Assembly: GCF_949282365.1 (NCBI RefSeq)
Contig: NZ_CASDOY010000056.1
Location: forward strand, 1 to 13,197
DNA length: 13,197 nucleotides
Direction of reading: 5' to 3'
Source: an uncultured Desulfovibrio sp.
GTDB lineage: Bacteria > Desulfobacterota > Desulfovibrionia > Desulfovibrionales > Desulfovibrionaceae
The notes beneath the pieces are model-generated. The model was not told where the DNA came from. It saw nothing but the letters and a program-made list of their open reading frames with translations, and did not search any database. The translations under genes were made by a program, and so were the position numbers. Positions 5,693 through 12,821 of the stretch are shown here, piece by piece; position 1 is the first letter of the stretch; each line of letters starts with the position of its first letter.

Positions 5693-7348
5693 ATGTGGGA
5701 TTTCTCGTGGATCGCCGATCCCTCGGCCTGGGCCGGGCTGGGCACCCTGATCGTGCTCGAGGTCGTGCTGGGCATCGACAACCTCGTCTTCATCTCCATC
5801 CTCACCTCGCGCCTGCATTCGCAGGCCCAGCGCCGCCGGGCTTTCCTGACCGGTCTGGGGCTGGCCCTGCTCATGCGCCTGGTGCTGCTTTCCGCCATCG
5901 CCTGGATCGTCAGCCTGACGGAGCCCCTGGTCACGATCTTCGGCAAGGCCTTTTCCTGGCGCGATTTCATCCTCATGGGCGGCGGCATCTTCCTGCTGCT
6001 CAAGGGCACCATGGAACTGCACGAACGCCTGGAAGGCGGCATGGCCGAATATTCCTCGGCCCCCACACGCTCCGGCTTCTGGCAGGTCATCATCCAGATC
6101 CTGGTGCTGGACGCCGTCTTCTCCCTGGATTCCATCATCACCTCGGTGGGCATGGTGGACCATATCCCGGTGATGATGCTGGCCGTCATCGTGGCCATGG
6201 CGGTCATGGTCATGGCCGCCGCGCCCCTGACCAGCTTCGTGGAGCGCCACCCCACGGTCATCATCCTTTGCCTGGGCTTTTTGCTGATGATCGGCCTGAG
6301 CCTGCTCATGGACGGCCTGGGCTACCACATCCCCAAGGGCTATCTCTACGCGGCCATCTGCTTCTCGGTGCTGGTGGAGATCTGCAACCAGATGGCCCTG
6401 CGCAACCGGCGCAAGCGCATCAGCATGCGCGACATGCGCGAATCCATGGCCATGGCCGTGCTGGGCCTTCTGGGCGGCGGCCGCCCCGGAGAGGAAGAAG
6501 CCCGGCGCGACGCTGCGGCCCTGGCCAGCGAGAGCGAGGGCCAGCCCCTGTTCGAGCCTGAGGAGCGCGACATGGTGGCCCGCGTGATCCGCCTGAGCGG
6601 CCGCACGGCCCGCTTCATCATGACCCCGCGCCACCGGGTGCGCTGGCTGGACAGCGGCGCCGACTACGCCACGGCCTGCCGTTTCGCCAGCGAGAGCCTC
6701 TCCCCCTGGCTGCCGGTGCTGGACCCGGACAGGGACGAGGTGCTGGGCGTGATCCATACCGGGGACCTGGCGGTGCTGACGCCCGGCGCGACGCCGGCGG
6801 GCCGGGGAGCGTCCGGCGCGGCCCCCGAAAAGATGGCGGCCCCGGCGTCCGGTCCCGGCATGCCCGCGGCGCAGGACGGCGAAGACGCGCAGGGCTGGAG
6901 CATCCTGCCCCTGCTGCGACCCGCGCCCACGGTCTTCGAGCACGCCTCCCTGACCGAGATGCTGGAGACCTTCCGCGAGGAGCCCACGCCCCTGGCCTTC
7001 GTGCGCGATGAATACGGCAGCGTGGTGGGCTGCATCACGCCCACGGATCTGGTGAGCGTGCTGGCCGGGCAGATGGGCGACATGCCCGCGGGCCCCGAAG
7101 CCTGCCGCCAGCCCGACGGCTCCTGGATCATGCCCGGTCGTCTGACCGTGGACGCCGTGACCTCGTGGTTGGGCATCCATTTGCCGCCGCGCAGCTCCTC
7201 GGCCACTCTGGCCGGCCTGCTGCTGGAGGCCCTGGGCCATATCCCGCACGAAGGGGAGCGGGTGCGCATCCAGGGCTGGCGAATGAAGATCGTGAAGATG
7301 GACGGCAACCGCATCGACCAGGTGCGGGTGCGCCGTCTGGAACATTAG
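5693..7348 (+). CDS. TerC-family membrane protein with CBS pair and CorC/HlyC domain (YegH/YoaE-like)
   Basis: A 551-residue inner-membrane protein. Residues 1 to about 235 form the TerC-type core with about seven membrane segments. It bears E23, D29 and N30 in LEVVLGIDNLVFIS, and D140 and D146 in LDAVFSLDS, the acidic intramembrane residues typical of the family. CBS domains follow at about 290-362 and 403-460, then a CorC/HlyC-type domain from about 475 (DGSWIMPGRL) to the end. The order is the same as E. coli YegH and YoaE. TerC relatives are linked to metal-ion (often Mn2+) export, but the substrate here is unknown. An Ala/Gly/Pro-rich insert (about 363-401) separates the CBS domains and is not expected from YegH. 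ATG at 5693 follows AGGAGG at a longish 12 nt. The upstream in-frame ATG at 5510 was rejected because it precedes the tsf terminator. No clear promoter is visible in the 146 nt between. Confidence 0.93.
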   Translation: MWDFSWIADPSAWAGLGTLIVLEVVLGIDNLVFISILTSRLHSQAQRRRAFLTGLGLALLMRLVLLSAIAWIVSLTEPLVTIFGKAFSWRDFILMGGGIFLLLKGTMELHERLEGGMAEYSSAPTRSGFWQVIIQILVLDAVFSLDSIITSVGMVDHIPVMMLAVIVAMAVMVMAAAPLTSFVERHPTVIILCLGFLLMIGLSLLMDGLGYHIPKGYLYAAICFSVLVEICNQMALRNRRKRISMRDMRESMAMAVLGLLGGGRPGEEEARRDAAALASESEGQPLFEPEERDMVARVIRLSGRTARFIMTPRHRVRWLDSGADYATACRFASESLSPWLPVLDPDRDEVLGVIHTGDLAVLTPGATPAGRGASGAAPEKMAAPASGPGMPAAQDGEDAQGWSILPLLRPAPTVFEHASLTEMLETFREEPTPLAFVRDEYGSVVGCITPTDLVSVLAGQMGDMPAGPEACRQPDGSWIMPGRLTVDAVTSWLGIHLPPRSSSATLAGLLLEALGHIPHEGERVRIQGWRMKIVKMDGNRIDQVRVRRLEH

Positions 7349-7467
7349 CTGTTCCGGCGCAGCCGCGGCCTGATGTGTCCCGCAGCCCGGCCGGGGGCGG
7401 GCGGCCCGAGTGTCCCGGGCCCCCGCGCAGCCCCTGCAGCGGCCGCGACCGCCTGCCGCCGGAACAG
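7349..7467 (+). promoter_or_regulatory. nested inverted repeats directly after the TerC-like gene
   Basis: The sequence starting immediately after the TAG stop can fold as one rod. CTGTTCCGGC (7349-7358) pairs with GCCGGAACAG (7458-7467), CGCGGCC (7364-7370) with GGCCGCG (7441-7447), and CGGGGGC (7392-7398) with GCCCCCG (7419-7425). The three perfect stems are correctly nested. In such GC-rich DNA the inner two could be chance; the outer 10-bp pair is less likely to be. It may be a 3'-UTR stabilising structure or a small RNA. It resembles no RNA family I know. Confidence 0.4.
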
Positions 7468-7554
7468 CGGGAATTTTCGGAAGAAGGCAACAGGTTCTCC
7501 TCCTTTCCCTCGTCCCTTCTTCCGGTGCGGCGGCTGTGGGAGGCCGCCGTACAC

Positions 7555-7589
7555 GGGGACGGGTGCCGTGATCCCGTCCCCTATTTTTT
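7555..7589 (+). terminator. intrinsic terminator after the TerC-like gene
   Basis: GGGGACGGG (7555-7563) pairs perfectly with CCCGTCCCC (7573-7581), and TATTTTTT follows. A further hairpin, CGGCGGC (7528-7534) with GCCGCCG (7543-7549), stands just before it. It lies about 205 nt after the stop codon, so the mRNA would carry a long structured 3' end. Confidence 0.85.
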
Positions 7590-7604
7590 CGCCGCTTGCA
7601 GGAC

Positions 7605-7639
7605 GTGAAAGACCACCCGCGTGCCGGGTGGTCTTTCAC
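7605..7639. terminator. perfect 15-bp palindrome, possible bidirectional terminator
   Basis: GTGAAAGACCACCCG (7605-7619) is the exact inverse of CGGGTGGTCTTTCAC (7625-7639), with a 5-nt spacer. On each strand the GC core is followed by TTTCAC, a short U run, which would suit a terminator acting in both directions between two convergent genes. The U run is only three bases, so a protein-binding site or an mRNA-stabilising stem are alternatives. Confidence 0.5.
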
Positions 7640-8084
7640 CGTCCGTGCTCCGGGGGATGCTGTCCCGTCCGAAGCGTCCGCGCTCCGGGACTGTGCTGTC
7701 TGGCGCTGTGCCGCCCGGGGCGATGTCTTGCAACGTCGTGCCGTCACGGAGCATCCCCGTGTGGGGCGCTGTCACCCCGCGCTGCCCCGTACGAAGGCGC
7801 AGCGTCCGGGACGCTGTTTCCCAGGGGCGTGCCGCGCCGGGGCCATGCCGTCCCGTCGCGCCTCCCGTCTGGAACGCTGCCGTCCCGGAGCCGTGCGCGC
7901 GCCGGATCAGGGCGTGCCGATACCGGCCGCAGCGTGTTCGGGGGGAAGGGGAAGCCCGCATCCTTTCCCCGGCGCGCTTTCCCAGATGAGCGCGGGAGCC
8001 TGCGGCACGCATCCTGTACCGGACGTGCCTGGCCGATATCCCCTGTTTATTTGAAATGGATTGTAAAATTTGTGTCGATACGCC
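7640..8084. other. gene-free stretch 3' of the AI-2E gene, with degenerate repeats
   Basis: No convincing gene. On the minus strand the reading frame of the AI-2E gene stays open past its TAG stop all the way down to 7581, about 168 codons. Part of it resembles the gene's own Ala/Pro/Asp-rich tail: GGTAPDSTVPE here against DGTAPGDK in the gene. At DNA level, 7700-7721 matches 8132-8153 inside the gene at 21 of 22 positions. A short A/T-rich patch (8046-8080) just after the stop looks like ordinary intergenic DNA. Confidence 0.5.
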
Positions 8085-9236
8085 CTATGCCGTGTCGCCG
8101 CGCCGCCCGTCCCCGTCCGCAGCCTTGTCGCCTGGCGCTGTGCCGTCCGGGGCCGTGGCCTCCGGGGCGCTGCCGTCCAGACTCAGGGGCGGCTTGAATT
8201 CGTCCATGAAGATCTTCCAGACCGTCACGAAGAGTACGGCCAGCATGGGGCCGGTCACGAAGCCGTCCATGCCGAACAGCGAAAAACCGCCCAGGGTGGA
8301 GAGCAGGACCATGAAGTCGGGAAGCTTGGTGTCGCGCCCCACCAGGACGGGGCGGAGGATGTTGTCCGCCAGGCCGATGACGAACACGCCGTAGGCCAGC
8401 AGCACCACGCCGGACACATGGTCGCCCGTGAGCAGCAGATAGACGGCCACCGGCGCCCAGACCACGCCCGCGCCCACCACGGGGATGAGCGAGAGCAGGG
8501 TCATGACCACGCCCCAGAGCACCGGGGCCTTGATGCCCAGGATCCAGAAGATCAGGCCGCCCAGCGCGCCCTGGGCCATGGCCACCAGCAGGCTGCCCTT
8601 GACCGTGGCGCGCAGCACTTCGGCGAACTTGGCGAAGAGCAGGTTCTCGCGGTGGTCGCCGAAGGGCAGGGCCCGGATGAGCAGCACGCGCAGCTGCTGG
8701 CCGTCGCGCACCAGGAAGAAGGCCAGATAGAGCACGATGCAGAGATCGACGATGAACGTCACCGTGCTGCCGCCCAGGGCCACGGTATTGCGCGCCACCA
8801 GCCCGCTGATCCTGACCGCCAGCTCGGAAAGTTTCTGGTTGATGACCTCCGGCCCGTAGCCGTAGCGGGTCAGCCATTCCTGCACGCCGGGCGCCACCTG
8901 GCGCAGTTTTTCCAGGGTCTCGTGGATGTCATGGCCGCCGGCGGTCAGGCGCGCGTACAGGCTGGCCGCCTCGTTGATGAAGGTATAGAAAATATAGGCG
9001 CAGGGCACGATGATGAGCACTAGGCTCAGGAGCACGCAGGTCAGGGAGGCCAGATTGCGCCCCAGACGGCCCCGCCGCTGCAGGGCGTCATAGACCGGCG
9101 TGGCGAGCAGGGCGATGACGATGCTCCAGAAGATCACGTCGAAGAAGGGACGCAGCATCCAGAGGAAGGCCAGGGAAACGCCGGCCAGCAGCAGGAGGAA
9201 GGCGCGGTCCTCAAAACGGTTGGTGCATTCGAGCAT
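8085..9236 (-). CDS. AI-2E family transporter (PerM-like membrane protein)
   Basis: A 383-residue polytopic inner-membrane protein of the AI-2E/PerM family (PF01594). Family members have been associated with autoinducer-2 export, Na+/H+ antiport or general permease roles; the substrate cannot be read from sequence. Visible features are two N-terminal helices (about 12-50) and a helix around SLVLIIVPCAYIFYTF. A long soluble segment follows, then C-terminal helices with the family motifs LSLIPVVGAGVVW, LADNILRPVLVG and GGFSLFGMDGFVTGP. The tail after FMDEFKPP is a hydrophilic Ala/Pro/Asp-rich extension of about 35 residues. The start at 9236 is chosen because AAGGAG lies 5-6 nt upstream; the in-frame ATG at 9296 has no comparable site. 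The gene is divergent from pyrH and convergent with the TerC-like gene. Confidence 0.93.
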   Translation of the reverse strand: MLECTNRFEDRAFLLLLAGVSLAFLWMLRPFFDVIFWSIVIALLATPVYDALQRRGRLGRNLASLTCVLLSLVLIIVPCAYIFYTFINEAASLYARLTAGGHDIHETLEKLRQVAPGVQEWLTRYGYGPEVINQKLSELAVRISGLVARNTVALGGSTVTFIVDLCIVLYLAFFLVRDGQQLRVLLIRALPFGDHRENLLFAKFAEVLRATVKGSLLVAMAQGALGGLIFWILGIKAPVLWGVVMTLLSLIPVVGAGVVWAPVAVYLLLTGDHVSGVVLLAYGVFVIGLADNILRPVLVGRDTKLPDFMVLLSTLGGFSLFGMDGFVTGPMLAVLFVTVWKIFMDEFKPPLSLDGSAPEATAPDGTAPGDKAADGDGRRGDTA

Positions 9237-9284
9237 GGAGACTCCTTGCCGGATCCGTGACCGGCTTCGGTTCGGGATATTTTC

Positions 9285-9313
9285 CCGATAGCGCAAAAGC
9301 CGGAGCCAGGCAA
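9285..9313 (-). promoter_or_regulatory. weak candidate promoter for the AI-2E gene
   Basis: On the minus strand TTGCCT (9313-9308) and TATCGG (9290-9285) are 17 nt apart, about 50 nt before the start codon. The matches are four and three of six. A small stem, CGGGA/TCCCG (9274-9288), overlaps the -10 box. This is the best candidate seen, not a confident call. Confidence 0.25.
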
Positions 9314-9355
9314 ATGTGCCGGGCCCGACGTGCAGGGTCCCCCCCGCGCACGGCC

Positions 9356-9426
9356 CCGTGCCCGCACGGCGCGCACATCACCACATGCCCCCATGCCGCC
9401 GGTGAACACGGCCCCGTGCCGCACGG
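9356..9426. repeat. two palindromic sites in the divergent AI-2E/pyrH region
   Basis: CCGTGC-CC-GCACGG (9356-9369) and CCGTGC-C-GCACGG (9414-9426) are two copies of one inverted repeat. They are embedded in a 14-nt direct repeat, CACGGCCCCGTGCC (9349-9362 and 9407-9420), with a 58-nt period. The paired arrangement between divergent genes is what a dimeric repressor or activator site looks like. They could also fold as hairpins in RNA. Confidence 0.4.
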
Positions 9427-9528
9427 TTCGGCCCTCCTTCCTCCTGACGTCATGCGCCGGCTTTGGCCCGCGCCCTGTGATGCCCCGGCCGGAAGCCCGC
9501 ACGGCGGGGAGGGGCCGGGAAAAAGGCT

Positions 9529-9556
9529 TTGAGATAGTGATATTTTTTGCTAGAGT
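9529..9556 (+). promoter_or_regulatory. candidate sigma-70 promoter for pyrH
   Basis: TTGAGA (9529-9534) and TAGAGT (9551-9556) are 16 nt apart in a locally A/T-rich patch containing TATTTTTT. Each matches the consensus at four of six positions. The predicted start near 9563 gives a leader of about 85 nt before pyrH. Confidence 0.5.
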
Positions 9557-9648
9557 AAAAAGAGCGCGTCCGAATGCCCGCTGTCATGGCGCCGGACGAT
9601 CCCGGAAAGCAACGGCCGGTACCACCGGCTTCAACCAAGGCGGAACTC

Positions 9649-10365
9649 ATGGCTGAACTCAAGTACAAGCGCGTGCTGCTCAAACTGAGCGGCGAGGCCC
9701 TGGCCGGACAGCAGAAAACGGGTATCGATCCCGAAACCGTGGGCACCATCTGCAAGGAGATAGGCGGCCTGCTCGACATGGGCGTGGAACTGGCCCTGGT
9801 CATCGGCGGCGGCAACATCTTCCGCGGCCTTTCCGGTTCCGCCAAGGGCATGGAACGCTCCTCCGCCGACTATATGGGCATGCTGGCCACGGTGCTCAAC
9901 GCCCTGGCCGTGCAGGACATGCTGGAAAAATTCGGCTATCCCACCCGCGTCCTGTCCGCCATCGACATGCAGGAAGTGTGCGAGTCCTTCATCCGGCGTC
10001 GCGCCCTGCGCCATCTGGAAAAGGGCCGGGTGGTCATCTGCGCCGCCGGTACCGGCAATCCCTATTTCACCACCGACACCACCGCCGCCCTGCGCGGCAT
10101 GGAACTGCAGTGCGACGCCATCATCAAGGCCACCAAGGTGGACGGCATCTACGACAAGGACCCCGCCAAGTATCCCGACGCCGTCAAGTACGACAGCCTG
10201 AGCTATGACGAGACCCTGTCCCGCCATCTGGGCGTCATGGACGCGGCCGCCTTCGCCCTGGTGCGCGACAACAACGTGCCCATCATCGTCTGCCGCATGC
10301 TGGGCGGCGACATCCGCCGCGCCGTGCTGGGCGAGCAGGTGGGCACCATCGTGCATGACTGCTAG
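9649..10365 (+). CDS. pyrH: uridylate kinase (UMP kinase)
   Basis: Phosphorylates UMP to UDP with ATP, the committed step from UMP to all other pyrimidine nucleotides. The bacterial enzyme is a cytoplasmic hexamer of the amino-acid-kinase fold. It has 238 residues, the normal length. Visible motifs are the N-terminal KRVLLKLSGEAL with K12, S14 and G15, the glycine-rich VIGGGNIFRG (51-60) that binds phosphates, GTGNPYFTTDT (134-144) for UMP recognition, and ATKVDGIYDKDP. ATG at 9649 has AAGG 8 nt upstream; the in-frame ATG at 9574 lies almost at the predicted transcription start and lacks a ribosome-binding site. A short stem, GGACGG/CCGTCC (10366-10380), sits right after the stop, and frr follows after 136 nt. 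Confidence 0.98.
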   Translation: MAELKYKRVLLKLSGEALAGQQKTGIDPETVGTICKEIGGLLDMGVELALVIGGGNIFRGLSGSAKGMERSSADYMGMLATVLNALAVQDMLEKFGYPTRVLSAIDMQEVCESFIRRRALRHLEKGRVVICAAGTGNPYFTTDTTAALRGMELQCDAIIKATKVDGIYDKDPAKYPDAVKYDSLSYDETLSRHLGVMDAAAFALVRDNNVPIIVCRMLGGDIRRAVLGEQVGTIVHDC

Positions 10366-10501
10366 GGACGGGCGCCGTCCCCCGTCCGCCGTCGGATTTT
10401 CGGCCGCAGGGCGCCGGAAGACAGGCAGCGCGCCGCATGGGGCCGCGCAGTCTGTGCCCGGGCCCCGGTCATTCTGCAACACACGTCCGCAAGGAGATTT
10501 T

Positions 10502-11062
10502 ATGGATATCGATACCATCCTGCTCGATGCCGAGGAACGCATGGAAAAAGCCATGGCCGCCCTGGAGCGCGACTTCCAGAAACTGCGCACCGGTCGCGCT
10601 TCCACCGCCCTGGTGGACGGCATCAAGGCCGACTACTACGGCACCCCCACCCCCATCTCCCAGATGGCCTCCGTGGCCGTGCCCGACAGCCGCACCATCA
10701 CCATCCAGCCCTGGGACAAGGGCGGCATCTCGGTGGTGGAAAAAGCCATCCTCAAGTCCGACCTGGGCCTGACCCCGGTCAATGACGGCCGCATCATCCG
10801 CATCAGCATCCCCCCGCTGACCGAGGAACGCCGCAAGGAACTGGTCAAGGTGGCCCGCAAGTACACCGAAGACGCCAAGGTGGCCGTGCGCAACGTGCGT
10901 CGCGACGCCAACGACTCCCTGAAGAAGCTGGAAAAGGAAAAGTCCATCACCGAGGACGAACAGAAGAAGGCCGAAGCCGACGTGCAGAAGCTGACCGACA
11001 AGTTCGTGGCTGATGCCGACAAGCGCAGCCAGGCCAAGGAAAAGGAGATCATGGACATCTAG
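10502..11062 (+). CDS. frr: ribosome recycling factor
   Basis: Splits the post-termination ribosome together with EF-G so that subunits can be reused. It has 186 residues against 185 in E. coli. Conserved segments are FQKLRTGRAS (25-34), YYGTPTPISQMASV at the hinge with the second domain, ISIPPLTEERRKELVK, and VRNVRRDAND with R133 and R134, residues of the triple-helix domain. AAGGAG lies about 5-6 nt before ATG at 10502. It is probably co-transcribed with pyrH, since the 136-nt gap has only a short stem without a T tract. A strong terminator follows 10 nt after its stop. Confidence 0.98.
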   Translation: MDIDTILLDAEERMEKAMAALERDFQKLRTGRASTALVDGIKADYYGTPTPISQMASVAVPDSRTITIQPWDKGGISVVEKAILKSDLGLTPVNDGRIIRISIPPLTEERRKELVKVARKYTEDAKVAVRNVRRDANDSLKKLEKEKSITEDEQKKAEADVQKLTDKFVADADKRSQAKEKEIMDI

Positions 11063-11071
11063 CGTCCATCC

Positions 11072-11103
11072 CCGGGAGCGCCCGCGCGCTCCCGGACGTT
11101 TTT
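11072..11103 (+). terminator. intrinsic terminator between frr and uppS
   Basis: CCGGGAGCGC (11072-11081) pairs perfectly with GCGCTCCCGG (11086-11095) across a CCGC loop, and ACG then TTTTT follow. The 10-bp GC stem is strong, though the T run starts 3 nt after it. It would end or attenuate the pyrH-frr transcript before uppS. A second palindrome, GCGCCGT-G-ACGGCGC (11174-11188), lies just before the uppS ribosome-binding site. No good promoter was seen between the two, so partial read-through is likely. Confidence 0.75.
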
Positions 11104-11199
11104 CCTGCGGCCCGGCCAGCCCCTGGGGTCCCGGGCCGCGCTCGTTTCCGCCGCGCGTCGCCTGTTGCGCGTCGCGCCGTGACGGCGCAGAGAGGAGCC

Positions 11200-11922
11200 A
11201 TGAGCGAGATCCTGACCCATCTTCCCGTGCATCTGGCCATCATCATGGACGGCAACGGCCGCTGGGCCCAGGCGCGCGGCCTGCCGCGCGAGGCCGGGCA
11301 CCGTGCCGGGGCCGAGACCGTGCGCACCATCGTGACCGAATGCCGCCGTCTGGGCATCCGCCACCTGACCCTGTACACCTTTTCCAGCGAGAACTGGTCG
11401 CGCCCCAAGGCGGAAGTCTCGGCCCTGTTCTCCCTGCTGCTGGAATTCCTGGGCCAGGAAGTGCCCCGCATGGAGCGCGAAGGCATCCGCCTGAACATCC
11501 TGGGCGACATGGAGGCCCTGCCCCTGGCCGCCCGCACGGCCCTGCGCCACGGCCTGCGCCGCACGGCGGCCAATACGGACATGGTGCTCAATCTGGCCCT
11601 CAACTACGGCGGCCGCGCCGAACTGGTGCGCGCCGTGCGCTCCATGATGGACGAGGGCCTGCGCCCCGAAGACGTCACCGAACAGAGCCTGGCGGACCAT
11701 CTGTACACCGCCGGCCAGCCGGACCCCGATTTCCTCATCCGCACCAGCGGAGAACAGCGCCTGAGCAATTACCTGCTCTACCAGTGCGCCTACAGCGAGT
11801 TCTATTTTACGCCCACGCCCTGGCCCGACTTCGGCGTGGAGGCCCTGCACGAGGCCCTGGCCGTCTATGCCGGACGCTCGCGCCGATTCGGGAAAACCCA
11901 GGAGCAAATCAATGGCCGTTGA
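11200..11922 (+). CDS. uppS: isoprenyl transferase / undecaprenyl diphosphate synthase
   Basis: A cis-prenyltransferase that adds eight isopentenyl units to farnesyl diphosphate. The undecaprenyl diphosphate formed is the precursor of the lipid carrier for peptidoglycan and surface polysaccharides. It has 240 residues, a usual length. Family motifs are IIMDGNGRWA with catalytic D17, LYTFSSENWSRP, the central LNYGGRAE, and the C-terminal DPDFLIRTSGEQRLSN (175-190), where R181, R187 and S189 bind the diphosphate. FYFTPTPWPDF follows. ATG at 11200 has GAGGAG 3-4 nt upstream, rather close spacing. Its end overlaps cdsA by 11 nt, pointing to translational coupling. Confidence 0.97.
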   Translation: MSEILTHLPVHLAIIMDGNGRWAQARGLPREAGHRAGAETVRTIVTECRRLGIRHLTLYTFSSENWSRPKAEVSALFSLLLEFLGQEVPRMEREGIRLNILGDMEALPLAARTALRHGLRRTAANTDMVLNLALNYGGRAELVRAVRSMMDEGLRPEDVTEQSLADHLYTAGQPDPDFLIRTSGEQRLSNYLLYQCAYSEFYFTPTPWPDFGVEALHEALAVYAGRSRRFGKTQEQINGR

Positions 11923-12724
11923 TCACGCCACCGATATCCGCCGCATCATCACCGGCCTTGTGCTGGCCGCCATCGTCATCGCCGCCCTCGTCCTGCGCGG
12001 CTGGGTGCTGCTCGCCGTCATCCTGCTGGTGGCGGCGCTGGGCCTGTGGGAATTCTTCTCCCTGTTCTGGGGCAACAAGCGCATCCCCAGCCGCATCTGC
12101 GCCATCGCCCTCGGCTGGGGCATGCTCTCCCTGACCTGGGCCCACCGCACGCAGGACGCCCTCGTCTGTCTGGGCGCGGGCTTCGTGCTGGCGGCCATGA
12201 GCTTCCTCTTCCGCTGGAACGTGGTGGAAGAAGACGGCGTGCCCGCCTTCGCCGCCAGCGGCATCTTCATGGCCGGGCTGGCCTACATCCCCCTGCTCCT
12301 GCTGCCCGCCACCTACCTTTCCACCACCAAGCTGGTCTTCGTGCTGGCGGCCGTGGCCATCTCCGATACCGCCGCCTACTTCGTGGGCACCCGCTTCGGC
12401 CACCACAAGCTCTGGCCCCGCGTGAGCCCCAACAAGAGTTCCGAAGGGGCCGTGGGCAGCCTGGTGGGCTGCGTCATCTTCTGCACCATCTACGGCGCGG
12501 CCTTCGGCAGCGCCAGCTGGTGGGCCTTCATCCCGCTGGGCGTGGCCATCAACGCCTTCGCCCAGGTGGGCGATCTGTTCGAGTCCGCCCTCAAGCGCTC
12601 GGTCAACGTCAAGGACTCCAGCAACCTGCTGCCCGGTCACGGCGGCATCCTGGACCGCGCGGACAGCGTGCTTTTCGCCATGCCCATGTTCGCCGTGGTG
12701 GACCAGTGGTTCTTCTTCTTTTAG
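11912..12724 (+). CDS. cdsA: phosphatidate cytidylyltransferase (CDP-diglyceride synthase)
   Basis: Makes CDP-diacylglycerol from phosphatidic acid and CTP, the branch point for all membrane phospholipids. It is an integral inner-membrane enzyme. It has 270 residues, within the usual range, and about eight hydrophobic segments. The family signature is complete at residues 228-252: KR, then KD, then LPGHGGILDRADS, with the acidic metal and substrate ligands K234-D235 and D248-R249-D251. ISDTAAYFVGTRFG and SPNKSSEGAVGS upstream are also typical. ATG at 11912 lies inside the end of uppS and is served by AGGAG 7 nt upstream, within uppS coding sequence. The C-terminus ends in four Phe. The terminator follows about 63 nt after the stop. 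Confidence 0.97.
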   Translation: MAVDHATDIRRIITGLVLAAIVIAALVLRGWVLLAVILLVAALGLWEFFSLFWGNKRIPSRICAIALGWGMLSLTWAHRTQDALVCLGAGFVLAAMSFLFRWNVVEEDGVPAFAASGIFMAGLAYIPLLLLPATYLSTTKLVFVLAAVAISDTAAYFVGTRFGHHKLWPRVSPNKSSEGAVGSLVGCVIFCTIYGAAFGSASWWAFIPLGVAINAFAQVGDLFESALKRSVNVKDSSNLLPGHGGILDRADSVLFAMPMFAVVDQWFFFF

Positions 12725-12787
12725 CGGCTGCGCCGCCGGCAGCTGAGGGGGATGCCGGCAGCCCGCTGTAAGTCCTCCGTTCGGTAC

Positions 12788-12821
12788 GGGGCCGGTCTTC
12801 ACAGGAAGGCCGGCCCCTTTT
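12788..12821 (+). terminator. intrinsic terminator after cdsA
   Basis: GGGGCCGG (12788-12795) pairs with CCGGCCCC (12810-12817). The stem extends through a T-G wobble into CTTC/GAAG over an ACAG loop, giving about 13 bp. TTTTG and, shortly after, TTTT follow. It ends the uppS-cdsA unit. Confidence 0.88.

Noticed and set aside
5600..7747. A 715-codon open frame on the minus strand opposite the TerC-like gene
   Set aside because: Same artefact: the plus-strand frame is clearly homologous to YegH/YoaE, and the minus frame is His/Gln/Ala-rich without any family motif.
8070..9023. A 317-codon plus-strand frame opposite the AI-2E gene
   Set aside because: It is the antisense shadow of a clearly recognised membrane protein.
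9574..9648. Earlier in-frame start for pyrH
   Set aside because: It has no ribosome-binding site and lies about 10 nt after the predicted transcription start; UMP kinases start near the KRVLLKLSG motif.
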